Part shown: positions 54,061 through 64,000 of the stretch, one piece after another
How positions within the stretch are numbered: position 1 is the first letter of the stretch
How the letters are laid out: the number at the start of each line of letters is the position of its first letter
Assembly (NCBI GenBank): GCA_963931865.1
Contig: OZ007513.1
Location: forward strand, 10,999,467-11,063,466
Reading direction: 5' to 3'
Origin: Axinella damicornis
Taxonomy: Eukaryota > Porifera > Demospongiae > Axinellida > Axinellidae
Length of the DNA stretch: 64,000 nt
Program-made: the position numbers and the translations under genes
Notes under the pieces: model-generated
What the model was told of the DNA's origin: nothing
Database searches by the model: none
What the model saw: the letters and a program-made list of their open reading frames with translations, nothing else

Positions 54061-54440
54061 TGCCACACATCTTCTTGCCAGATGAGGTGAAAAAGCAGGG
54101 TGAACCTCTCCTTGGTGCCCGTGAGTTGTAGCATGGACCAACATTGCAAAATTATTCATGCAACTTGCTCTCTTCAAAGATGTTGGGCGGAGGCCTGGAA
54201 CACTACAAAGGCACTAGTCTCAACATTTCCTCACCTCCACACACTCTAGTGTTCATGCCAGACGAGGTGAGAAACGAAAAAGTAGGGTGAATCTCTCCTT
54301 GGTGTCCATGAGTTAGCATGGACCAACATTACTTGCTTCTTTCAGAGATTAGCATATTTTCCTTTACCTCCACACTCTCACACACACTAGCATTCATGCC
54401 AAATGAGGTGAGAAAGCAGGGTGAACCTCTCCTTGGTGTC
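54061..54440 (+). repeat. Three further 51-nt cassettes
   Basis: Copies at about 54082-54120 (start altered, donor GTGAGT kept), 54250-54307 and 54387-54441 (both with the donor changed to ATGAGT). Spacing is about 160-180 bp, so cassette plus flank was duplicated in tandem. Confidence 0.6.
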
Positions 54441-54511
54441 CATGAGTTGTAGCATGGATTGTGAAGTTTTATTCAACTTGGTTTCTTCAGAGATGTTGTG
54501 TTCTCACTTTT

Positions 54512-54584
54512 TGTCTCGGCACCGAAGTGCCGAGACACAGTGCTGGATGCGTAGGTACGTACGTACGTACATACGTACGTACGT
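54512..54584. repeat. TGTCTCGGCAC hairpin and ACGT microsatellite
   Basis: TGTCTCGGCAC CGAA GTGCCGAGACA (54512-54537), then about seven ACGT/ACGTAC units. CGTGCCGAGACAC recurs at 55535. Confidence 0.8.
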
Positions 54585-54858
54585 GGTACATTGCTTTTCG
54601 CAATGCGCCCGCGCAAGTGCTGCATGCTCTACACTCTTAATAGGGTGTCAAACGTATTTATAGCCTGCAAGTAGATCTTCAAAAATGATTATGGGTTTGC
54701 ATGGCTGCTCATGAATCCTCTTATCAAGACTGTAGCTATTGTACTTAATTCAGGACAATGAATACTCACTCATCCAGTGTGCTGCACTCAGCCATCCCAA
54801 GTGCATACTAACTCACTCAGCTCTAGCTTAGCTAGCTAGCTATATTACAGTCTAGCCA

Positions 54859-55276
54859 CTAGCCCCTCTCCGCCGGCTGGTCAAGCGGGCGCGCGGCGAA
54901 GCCGCGCGCAGAGGGCGGAGAGGGTCTAGCAAACATTGCACTTGATCACGTTTCTCTGGAATGCCAATTACATGTACCTGTGAACCGGTGAAGTGCCAGC
55001 TGGAGTTGAGGACGACTTCTGTACGCTTGGAGGCATCCAGGTTGGACTAGTTTAGCTCGAGTGTAGGCTATTAGACACTCTCCACCGGGCTGATCGCACG
55101 CGAACGGCTCGGTTTACAACCACAAGAGTCATGAATAAAATTGGAACGAATCGCTTCAGTGAGATCTGATTGGTCAGTTGAAACGCAATCAAGTGCAATG
55201 TTTGCTAGACCCTCTCCGCCCTCCGCGCGTGGCTTCGCCGTGCGCCCGCTTGCCCGGCCGGGCGGAGAGGGGCTAG
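54859..55276. mobile_element. TIR element with about 90-bp GC-rich arms
   Basis: CTAGCCCCTCTCCGCC at the left mirrors GGCGGAGAGGGGCTAG at the right; each arm also ends inward with GGCGGAGAGGGTCTAGC and continues with AAACATTGCACTTGAT. The arms are themselves hairpin-like, with GCGCGGCGAAGCCGCGC inside. 418 bp, no transposase. Confidence 0.82.
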
Positions 55277-56898
55277 CAGCTAGACTAGCTATATTATAGA
55301 TAAGTGCTGAAAGAATTGGCCAAGGTGTTGACTAAACATCAAGCCCAGACACGACCATACTGCTTTCACCCTTTGGGTGAACATTCCTGACCCACCCCTT
55401 GCTCACACAGAACCTCCAAGGATATTGACGCTCACTTAAGCTGAAAGTCTCATAGCTAACAGGTTTTGCAGTCATAATAAAGGGTTAAGCAGCTGCCATG
55501 TCCTCTGCATGATTCTAGCTGATACCAAGTCGTGCCGAGACACATCAAGTCTTTTAAAGACTCACTTGTTATTACTTGTTTATGTAAGTTTTTTTGGCAG
55601 CAGGCGCATGTTTGAGCTGAAGTTTGCTACAGAAGTCAGTGACCTCACAGGCACCTAGGCAGTAGGTGTCCTTGCCTTGGTATGTGGACAATATTACGCT
55701 GCAGGTATTACACTTCCAGCATTGGCTGAAGAATCAGGCCCGGGCATCTCAAGTCAACTGTTCCCTAGATGGATGACAAAGCCACTGAGTTCTCCCTGTC
55801 TGAAGACCATGGCATAGGCAGTTTATAGTAGGGACATTCATATGGGTGTTGAGAGTTGAGATAGACAATTGATCAGTTGTGACTTCACTAGTGAAGCTGC
55901 AAGTGAGATAACCCAACTTGGGGTAAGGTAACCAAACTAACCATTCCGTTATAATATGCTCTCAACCATGTTTCTCACCCGCATGCTCACACACACACAC
56001 TGCATGTATAGCGTTCATGCCAGATGAGCAACATACCGTGCTCTTTGGTGAGTTAGTGTGGATCAACATTCATTCAACCAGAGATGTTGCGTGTGTTCTC
56101 TCCCGGCCCTCAAGGCACTGTTCGTAACATGGTCTTATCCATCTGCACCTCCACACTGTACTGTATAGCATTCATGGCAGATCTGTGAAGACTTGTGCAC
56201 CTCAGTAACTATTGAAGTGATTGGTCAAATTTCTCCATTGTTGTGATATAAAATGTGCCCGTTTTGTCTGAAGTGGGTAATTTTTGGCCCTGCAATACTT
56301 GCGTGAAAACTCTCTTTGACGGTTCAGTGTACGCACATATCCCATGCACCCATACCAAGTTGGTCAACCATCAAGCACAGCTCCTGCGAAGGAATTAAGT
56401 ACACTTGCAGATATCTGGAATATATGCACACCGTTACTCAAGATGGCTAACTATTATGGTAATGGTTAGATTTCACTTTCCTTGGGGCATTTTGGTTCAG
56501 AGACTACTCTAATAGTTTACTACTAAAAATGCAATGACATTTTGGTTAAGAGACTACTCTACAAATAGCACAGACAACATCAATGGAATTCCTCATCTAA
56601 ACTCGTGTGACTTCAAAATAGTTGATAAAGATGCCTATACAGAGAGCATAATCTTATAATAAGATGTAAGGCCATATGGGATTGGGTGTAGCAGGAGTAT
56701 TGATTGAGCTGCACTGCACAACTGTTGCACTGAGTTGAGTTATTCCGGAACTGCAATGTGTGCATGTGTGGTGGGGATGAGATTAATGTGTGCGTATACG
56801 TAATTGAGACAATATACTCGAGTGTAGCATTCTCAGCACCCAGCTTGATGCATATAACAGAAGTATTACAAATACTGGCCTTGTTGATATATAATTAC

Positions 56899-57002
56899 CT
56901 GTCGCAATTTGAACAGGAATTACTTCTTGAATAGCAGTAACTACTCCTCCAAAAGGTTTATATATGGCAAACTCATGTTTCAGAATCATGCCTCGGGTCT
57001 TA
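56899..57002 (-). CDS. Exon Z, best copy (unknown family)
   Basis: 104 nt, phase 2 to 1, which fits the phase-2 end of exon X. Reads KTRGMILKHEFAIYKPFGGV then VTAIQEVIPVQIAT. The acceptor (GGTTGAGAG) lacks a good pyrimidine tract; the donor is GTAATT. Confidence 0.4.
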
Positions 57003-57069
57003 CTCTCAACCCATGGTTATCTGAGCAGATTCTGACTGTAGCCAGTATTGACAGATGTACAGAACTAAC

Positions 57070-57254
57070 CTTCGAAGGATGTCACTCGATAACAAGGTTG
57101 TGCGCACTGTCGTTACTACCTTCCCAAATTGAGCACTGCGCTCTTGGCTGCTGGAGAGATTCACTATGGCCAAAGTTTTTGGTGCAAAGTTGATTGAAGT
57201 GGGTATAACAACGGCCGTCCATTGTTGAGTAATTGCTGGGTCGTCATCTATGGC
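57070..57254 (-). CDS. Exon X, copy 4
   Basis: 185 nt, acceptor GATTGCTTGTGCAG, donor GTTAGT, phase 0 to 2. Reads AIDDDPAITQQWTAVVIPTS, FAPKTLAIVNLSSSQERS and SSDILRR. Open, borders intact. Confidence 0.68.
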
Positions 57255-58079
57255 CTGCACAAGCAATCAGAAGAGAACATACCGTAATAATTATTTGTAC
57301 CCCCTATTAATGTGGACGAAATGCTTGAGGCTGGAATGCAATACTGGAACTCAAACTCTCTAAAAGCAGTAATCTGTCCCGGTAGGGCCGGTAGATGAAC
57401 AACAAACACATGACATCTGGTGTTGTGCATAATTGTTCCCATGGATACACACGGCACTGGGTCCATAGGCTCTGCCTTCTCCAGGCCCTCGTTAGCCACC
57501 ATATTGTGGTAAACCCCTCAAGGGTACTTCAAGCACTTTGCTGTGGTCAAACCGACCCCGGTTCTTGCAGCTAGGTTGGTTGCATGGGGGATCTCTACTA
57601 GCACAGCTGAGTAGGCTAACGTGTCAAGCATCATGCACTCAGTGCTTTTAAGCCTGGATCAACTATCATTGAATAATGCACGCATGAGTGATTTGCTACT
57701 GTAATCCTTCAACTAACCCGCAAACCCCTGAACTGAAACGTAGCGATTTTGGGGCAGTGACAGAAATACTGTTTCTCACAACATAGTTATTTCCGCACGC
57801 TATATTGTTTTTCCCAGTGCGTATTCTCCATGTCATGTACATTGACTGACCCATGGATGCCATAGTACCTGGAAAGTTTCAGCACAGCAGACATGCCCTA
57901 TAATGCACCTGACGCACTAGGATACACCCTGTAATCTAGTAGATGGTGCCTCCTTTGCAGTGTACTGTATAGGTTTATATTCTTTGTAGAAACCATTATT
58001 AGTGGTTATGCAATGGACCTTATACATTATAGCCTTGTTCTCAGGCAAGGCTATACTATCATTATCTGAGGCTCCTTAC

Positions 58080-58178
58080 GTTGCTCACACTCTTCTGGAT
58101 ATCATCAGCATCAAGTTTTACATCCGGAGAAGCTTGTATCTCCACCTTGATCAGATTCTCTACGTCTATTATGGGTGG
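58080..58178 (-). CDS. Exon W, copy 4
   Basis: 99 nt, phase 0-0, acceptor ACTTACACAG, donor GTAAGG. Reads PPIIDVENLIKVEIQASPDV then KLDADDIQKSVSN. Upstream of exon X copy 4 on the minus strand. Confidence 0.65.
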
Positions 58179-58246
58179 CTGTGTAAGTTCGTAGCAAGAG
58201 GGAAAATACAGTGCAAGTATTAATTACTTGCTTAAGTAATATTTAA

Positions 58247-58411
58247 ATACCAGTTTGCAGTGCATTACGGGTTTTAGTGCACGAGGGCAATCTAGTTAAC
58301 GGTCGAGGGCGAGATAATGCACGAGCCGAAGGCGAGTGCATTATCCGCCCTCGACCGTTAACTAGATTGCCCGAGTGCACTAAAGCCCGTAATGCACTGC
58401 AAACTGGTATC
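58247..58411. mobile_element. Long hairpin insertion
   Basis: ATACCAGTTTGCAGTGCATT at the left mirrors AATGCACTGCAAACTGGTAT at the right, and CAATCTAGTTAACGGTCGAG / CTCGACCGTTAACTAGATTG inside; about 70-bp arms. Copy A has no such sequence at 49405, so this is an insertion of about 345 bp (58238-58583) of which the hairpin is the left half. Confidence 0.85.
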
Positions 58412-60721
58412 TAAACTACTTACTGACCCGAGACAGCCTTTGATCTTTGAAAAGTGTGCATTAACTATAGATAATGCACACTAAAGTGTGCAATAAGCGA
58501 TTTAATGCTCCGTCATGTGATCAAGTCTGAGGCGTCTGACTCGTTGAGGGTCACGTGAGTAGCACTAAGTGTGTAATAATGATGAGGTTTAAGCTCTAAA
58601 CCTAAAAGTATTTTAATAAGCAGTTAGATTCAGGCTCAGCAGGTATATACTCATGCCACTGTAGTTATTTGCTGAAAGGCATTGTCTGAATTCTTATCAC
58701 TCCATTTATACGAACTGTTGATTTCCGAACATGAATGTTGGTGACTTATTCATAGCTTGTAAATTAACTTCCTGTTTAGGACAGAGGCTAGGACGGCTAG
58801 CCCTCTTGCCTGCTGCTGAACTAATAACCTGTGACACTCCGAGTATGGGCCCGCTAGCTACCTATACAGTATACACACTGCTCATACTTGCATCACACAG
58901 CTACAACAATCCAGAGCTCTGCTAGACATAATTAGTACCACGAATTTGGTCTTAAAAGTATAGCTAGCTAGCTAGAGTTTGATCAAGCTATACAACGTTA
59001 CTGTTTATTACGGATGCACCTCTGATGTGGAACCATTCTCGAGCGCAGAAGCACTCCCGAGTTCCACAACAACTACAGTATCGTTCGCAGTCATCACGAC
59101 GATGAGGACTCGCAAATTGAGAGGGACCCTCCCTCTCCCATGCTCGTAACCTTTGACCCCTGGCCTAACATTAAAGACAACGCATATTTCCATGCAAGTC
59201 CATTTTCCACCGTGCAAGTTTTCCAGTAGCGATTAGAGATATGCACTCCCTGACCAGCTGGGTCACCGTTCTTCAGCATGTGCGGCATATATAGCAGTCC
59301 ATAGGTGGGTTGTATGCTTATACTCTCAGCTTATCCCTAGCTATATAGTTGGTACAATAGACATTATTTTATGTATATACCAAGTACAGCTATGTAACGC
59401 GTGCTGTTGTGTGGGTGTACTGTGTATACACCTCACTACTATATTACTCTAATTTAGGTCTGGACATTGTTAGGTACAATAACAGTGAAAGTTAACACCC
59501 AATACCATGCACTTCTGATACAGACAATCGATATTTATGATATTTCCAGGCCTCTGCCCAGCTTGCGGCCATGGAGAAGATTTTCTCCACGGCTGCAAGA
59601 TGAAATCTTGGGAATGAGGCTAAATCCAGGCTAGCAGCTATCATAGTTGTTGATTCAGCTGACAAGATTGTCTGTTGTGATGATCCTGAGAACAGATAGC
59701 TATACTAGTAGCTACAACTCCATTATCTATGGCCTGATCTCAGTGAGTATTATGGTTACGCTAATTTGGCTCACAGTTGTTTTGAAGTCCTGAATGTTAT
59801 GCAATGGAGAATTCAAATGAATTTTTGCAGGTCGGAACTTACTCAGAGTGTATTGTGGTACAAGTCCTGTATGTCACGTAGTTTCTAAACAGAAGTTTTG
59901 AACTCATGACTGAAAGAACGGCTAATTAATAAAAGCCAAGTGATGAGGGTGACCAGTACCAAAGCAAACATGTAATATTCATGTTATGTTACAAGCAAGC
60001 TATAATTATAGGGGCTTGCATACAAAGCAGTAGCTAACTGTAGGTGTTACATTTGCTGATCACCAAATCACCAAAATTAATTCACACAAGTTAATATAAT
60101 ATTCATGATTTAGCTACACAGTAAAATTGTGCAGAGTAGCTAGATACTAGTCTTTTCGAAGTTCAATCACTTCACTTTCTCCCATTTAGTTGGCTCATCA
60201 ATCAGCAATCTCTGAAGCGCGCATGCAGCATTAGACAGTTGCATGCACCAAATAATGCAGCATCAAGTACATTGGTGCACTGGGATGTTTTTGATTTGGG
60301 TTTTCCCTCCCCACTCTAGATCTTTTTCCTTCCTGTCAAGGTCTTACGAGTGTGTGGAGGTTTTTCCCCTGAGTGCACTGTTCCTGCACTCTAAAATTAA
60401 CTGTGCCCTCCCTTATTATTACTAGCCCATCCAACTTGTTTAGTTTTGCATTTGGTTGTGCATTGTTGGGTTGTGCCATAATCAGTATGTGTTGCTTGTG
60501 CTGTTATACTGTCTATTACCTGGACCCATCCATATGTTAGTTGACGCATGCGCCTCAAGATGGGCAAGTGGAAAACGACGGAAACGGACAATGGAAACGG
60601 AAAACGGAAAAGGAAAACGGACTGGACTGGACTCACCCAAAACTCCGTAAAATGCCTTTTTCAGTGTATAGGACAGAAGCTAACCATACTTATTCATTCA
60701 TTCACTAACATCTTGTGACAG

Positions 60722-60891
60722 ACATGAAGAAAGCCCATGGCCATCGATGGCATCATATACTCGGATTTGGACATGACGGAGGTGATCGGTCTAGGGGGGT
60801 TTGGTGTGGTGTACCGGGCAACCTGGAAGTCCCGACGGATGATAGTTGCAGTGAAAAAGATATTGATTCTCAAGTGATGGGGCTGAAAGAG
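60722..60891 (+). pseudogene. Kinase exon 1, second copy, frameshifted
   Basis: Same as 53304-53470 but with a 10-base gain (CCATCGATGG) near the start and a 7-base loss before the end. Between the two changes the glycine loop is out of frame; afterwards the frame is restored. Confidence 0.75.
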
Positions 60892-61066
60892 GTGGGTACA
60901 CGATCATTAGGCTCTACTCAACTACATGCTCTGAGATTACTGGAGATTACCGTTTCCTAGACATTACTGAAATTTTCTAGTAATCTCTAGTAATCTCTAG
61001 TAATCCACAGTTGGGATTACTATAGATTACTGAAGCACTCATCCAGCTTCCCTCTCCCGTCCCTGC

Positions 61067-61171
61067 ATGTCAAGCTACTCAGTTCACTTGACCACCCGTA
61101 CATTGTTCGCTTTTACGGCACTGTCATTGACAAGCCAGCTCTGATTGCCGCTGAAACATTTGTGGTCACAG
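61067..61171 (+). pseudogene. Kinase exon 2, second copy, acceptor lost
   Basis: Equivalent of 53654-53765. The acceptor CTGCAG has become CTGCAT, and six bases (CCGCGG-type) are missing after DHP. The donor GTACGA remains. Confidence 0.75.
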
Positions 61172-61284
61172 GTACGATATCCATTTGTACAAGTGTGCGA
61201 GTGAAGCATTCACAGCCTGACAGAGGAAAGGACTCTCACTCTACCAGTGCACCACCACACGCCGTCTCCTCCGCACACTCATGC

Positions 61285-61475
61285 ACACACATCATGCCAG
61301 ATGAAGTGAAAGAGCTGGAGGAACCTCTCCTTGGTGTCCATGAGTTATAGCATGTGGACCAACACTGCAAATTTGCATTTTCCTTATATCTCCACACACT
61401 CACACACACTAGCATTCATACCAGGTGAGGTGTGAGGTGAAAAAGCAGGGTCAACCTCTCCTTGGTGTCCGTGAG
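61285..61475 (+). repeat. Two 51-nt cassettes after the broken kinase copy
   Basis: At about 61292-61342 (MPDEVKELEEPLLGV, donor lost as ATGAGT) and about 61412-61470 (with an inserted GTGTGAG, donor GTGAGT). Confidence 0.6.
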
Positions 61476-62617
61476 TTGTAGCATGGACCATGCAGCATTA
61501 ATTGTGAAGTTTTATTGTGACTTCATAAGTGAAGCTGCAAGTGAGATAACCCAACCTGGGGTAAGGTAACCATTCCGTTATATATATGCTCTCAACCATT
61601 TTCTTTTACTTTACATAATTCAGTTTCAGGCAATAGAAAAATGCTCCATCAGTGATTGATTACATTTCTCCATTGTTGTGATAGTGAAATAAAATGTGCC
61701 CGTTTTGTCTGAAGTGGGTAATTTTTGACCCTGCAATACTTGCGTGAAACTCAAAACAGTGGGTCTTTGACGGTTCAGTGTACGCACATATCCTGCCCGT
61801 ACCAAGTTGGTCAACCATCAAGCACAGCTCCAGTGAAGGAATTAAGTACACTTGCAGACATCTGGAATAATATATGCACACCAGTGCTTGTTACTCAAGA
61901 TGGCTAACTATTATGGTAATGGTTAGATTTCACTTTCCTTGGGGCATTTTGGTTCAGAGACTACTCTAATAGTTTACTACTAAAAATGCAATGACATTTT
62001 GGTTCAGAGACTACTCTACAAATAGCACAGACAACATCAATGGAATTCCTCATCTAAACTGTCGTGTGACTTCAAAATAGTTGATAAAGATGCCTATACA
62101 GAGAGCATAATCTTATAATAAGATGCAAGGCCATATTGGATTTGGTGTAGCAGGAGTAATGAAAGCAGCAGGAGTATTGATTGAGCCGCACTGCACAACT
62201 GTTTCACTGAGTTTAGTTATTCCATACCTGCAATGTGTGCATGTGTGGTGGGGATGCAATGGGATGCGATTAATGTGTGCATGTGTGGTGGGGATGAGAT
62301 TAATGTGTGCATTAAATTAAAGCATTCACAAAATGTATGAAGACTTAACCGTATACGTAAATGAGACAAAACTTGAGTGTAGCATTCTCAGCACCTAGCT
62401 AGATGCATATAACAGAAGTATTACAAATACCGGCCTCGTTGATATATAATTACCTGTCGCAATTTGAACAGGAATTACTTCTTGAATAGCAGTAACTACT
62501 CCAACAGGTATATAGGGCAAACTCATGTTTCAGAATCATGCCTCAGGTCTTACTCTCAACCCATGGTTATCTGAGCAGACTGACTGTAGCCAGAACTGAC
62601 AGATGTACAGAACTAAC

Positions 62618-62802
62618 CTTCGAAGGATGTCACTCGATAACAAGGTTGTGCGCACTGTCTTTACTACCTTCCAAAATTGAACACTGCAGTCTTGGCTGCT
62701 GGAGAGATTCACTATGGCCAAAGTTTTTGGTGCAAAGTTGATTGAAGTGGGTATAACAACGGCCGTCCATTTTTGAGTAATTTCCGAGTTGCCTTCTATG
62801 GC
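62618..62802 (-). CDS. Exon X, copy 5
   Basis: 185 nt, same borders as copy 4. Reads AIEGNSEITQKWTAVVIPTS, FAPKTLAIVNLSSSQD and SSDILRR. Its exon W should lie beyond the right end of the window. Confidence 0.65.
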
Positions 62803-62863
62803 CTGCACAAGCAATCAGTAGAGAACATACCGTAATAATTTGTACCCCCTATTAATGTGGACA

Positions 62864-62890
62864 CCCCCCCCCCCCCCCCCCCCCCCCCCC
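62864..62890. repeat. Poly-C run (27)
   Basis: Followed by ATTTCCAAGTAATTTATG; a related stretch with CACCCCCCGTTTCCGG and the same TAATTTATGTACTCTAATCAA is at 63166-63210. Confidence 0.9.
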
Positions 62891-62956
62891 ATTTCCAAGT
62901 AATTTATGTACTCTAATCAACTCGTACATGTAAAAATTATAATTCTAACATTCGTA

Positions 62957-63143
62957 CAGCGGGTCGGTTTGAGTGGTGACGGTGGAGCCGGAGGAGGTGA
63001 AGGGCCCTTGCGTTACTCGAAGAAAGACAGCAGCACAGCCAATAATTTGTTTGTCTTACCTTCGGCATCCCCTTTGCTCGCTTCAACAGCTTGTGGAGGT
63101 CCAGGTGTCTCATGCCTCCTGGCCTACCATTGAGACACTTCAT
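62957..63143. other. Possible exon, strand uncertain, unknown family
   Basis: On the minus strand, CLNGRPGGMRHLDLHKLLKR then AKGMPK ends at a strong donor (GAAG|GTAAGA) near 63056. On the plus strand a Gly-rich frame (VGLSGDGGAGGGEGPLRYSK) follows an acceptor-like CGTACAG. The minus reading looks more like protein, but I cannot name it. Confidence 0.3.
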
Positions 63144-64000
63144 ACGATTCCTCTATTTATTTGCACACCCCCCGTTTCCGGAAATATTTGGTAATTTATG
63201 TACTCTAATCAATTTGTTCAGCTAAGAATGAAATAGTGTACAAAAAATTATATGGTACTATGTACTGAGAGACAGAAGCATAGGGAAACGTATAGGTATG
63301 GGTCAGAGCAGCTCCATGTCCACACCTGTCCCCAGGGCCTAAAATAAAATTTAAAAATGGAGCGTTCCCACCACGGACTCGAACATTCATGCATACAGCA
63401 TTGACATAGAGCAACTTTGACGATAACAGTGCTCGTTCAGTCCTGTGTCCACCGTTAGTTTTTCCTGTGAAGAACAGCACAGAAGAGACGGGTGCTGTAC
63501 GCATTATAAAATTGATGCCTAGATTCGGAAGCCTTTCTGTGGCTGCATGGTTTGGGTTTCCACTACAAATGCAGCTCTAGAAATATATGGAGCTACAGAA
63601 GGCCCAAACGAAGCTAGCAGGTAGCACAGGCAACAAGGTAAAGACCAATTTCAAACCTGTAAGCAGGAGTGTGAGAGTCATTATTCCCAGGAAAATGGGG
63701 ACCCATTATGGTACTGGACCTTGTGACATTTGTTTCGAAAGGGTGGAACGAAATGCTTGAGGCTGGAATGCAATACTGGAACTCAAACTCTTTAAAAGCA
63801 GTAATCTGTCCCAGTAGGACCGGTAGATGAACACATGACATCATTCTGGTGTTGTGCATAATTGTTTCCATGGATACACACGGCACTTTGCTTTGGTCAA
63901 ACCGACCCCGGTCTTGCAGCTATAGGTTGGTTGCATGAGGGATCTCTGCTAGCACAGCTGAGTAGGCTAACGTGTCAAGCATCATGCACTCAGTGCTTTT

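Larger units (their letters stand above)
56030..60060. repeat. Segmental copy B of the duplicated locus
   Basis: Corresponds to copy A at 46.6-50.64 kb and, in its left part, to copies C and D. It is shorter around 57300-57700 and carries an insertion at about 58238-58583. Confidence 0.8.
61590..64000. repeat. Segmental copy C of the duplicated locus (runs off the window)
   Basis: Repeats copy B from about 56.2 kb on: ACGCACATATCC, TTTTGGTTCAGAGACTACTC, AAGATGCCTATACAGAGAGC, the two TGTGTGCATG units, exon Z (5 nt shorter, frame lost), exon X, and the ACCGACCCCGG / CAAGCATCATGCACTCAGTG end at 64000. Confidence 0.8.

Noticed and set aside
58247..58411. Bacterial-type terminator or horizontally acquired hairpin
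   Set aside because: It lies in a decayed animal segment next to exon W and has no bacterial neighbours; an inserted foldback element explains it.

Overview
This is a piece of animal nuclear DNA with assembly scars: one 200-base gap of N and eleven long runs of G or C. The genes have introns with GT/AG boundaries, and most of the window is repeats. The recognisable protein families are a laccase-type multicopper oxidase, somatomedin-B (SMB) domains, a lysosomal iduronate-2-sulfatase, a TKL-type kinase and a non-LTR retrotransposon. With short introns and very abundant small inverted-repeat elements, they suggest a marine or freshwater invertebrate. A sponge is my best guess, but nothing here proves it.

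Layout. 0-6 kb: small inverted-repeat (MITE-like) elements and a 1.1-kb minisatellite of about 30-31 bp. 6.2-12.5 kb: two broken iduronate-2-sulfatase (IDS) copies on the minus strand and two C-terminal IDS fragments on the plus strand. In both minus-strand copies a 68-bp piece of the catalytic exon, encoding the C-x-P-S-R sulfatase signature, has been amplified into a minisatellite. A truncated LINE lies between them. 13.6-14.2 kb: a 36-bp minisatellite. 14.25-22.55 kb, minus strand: the one clearly intact gene, a secreted multicopper oxidase. Its large exon ends at a strong phase-1 donor, and it appears to be spliced to a Thr/Pro/Gln linker and three tandem SMB exons, all phase 1-1. Three of its introns' worth of flanking DNA carry minisatellites or duplicated sequence. 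22.6-32 kb: mostly non-coding, with a hAT-like MITE that has an 8-bp target duplication and sits at the end of an exon-like ORF. 32.5-34 kb: a third IDS pseudogene with a short array of the same 68-bp unit, plus strand. 35.7-64 kb: repeated, diverged segmental copies of a locus. It has minus-strand exons of an unrecognised gene family, seen as a 96/99-nt exon followed by a 185/188-nt exon with conserved splice sites. On the plus strand are exons of a TKL-like kinase in two copies, one of them broken, with recurring 51-nt exon-like cassettes. Many TIR elements are scattered among these, including pogo/Tigger-like and piggyBac-like ones.

How it fits together. The oxidase-SMB gene is the only locus I would call functional with confidence. 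The IDS copies are dead relics that share one internal deletion, so they derive from an already deleted ancestor that spread with its flanks. The 36-64 kb block looks like a recently and repeatedly duplicated receptor/kinase-like cluster in which some exons keep reading frame and splice sites and others have decayed.
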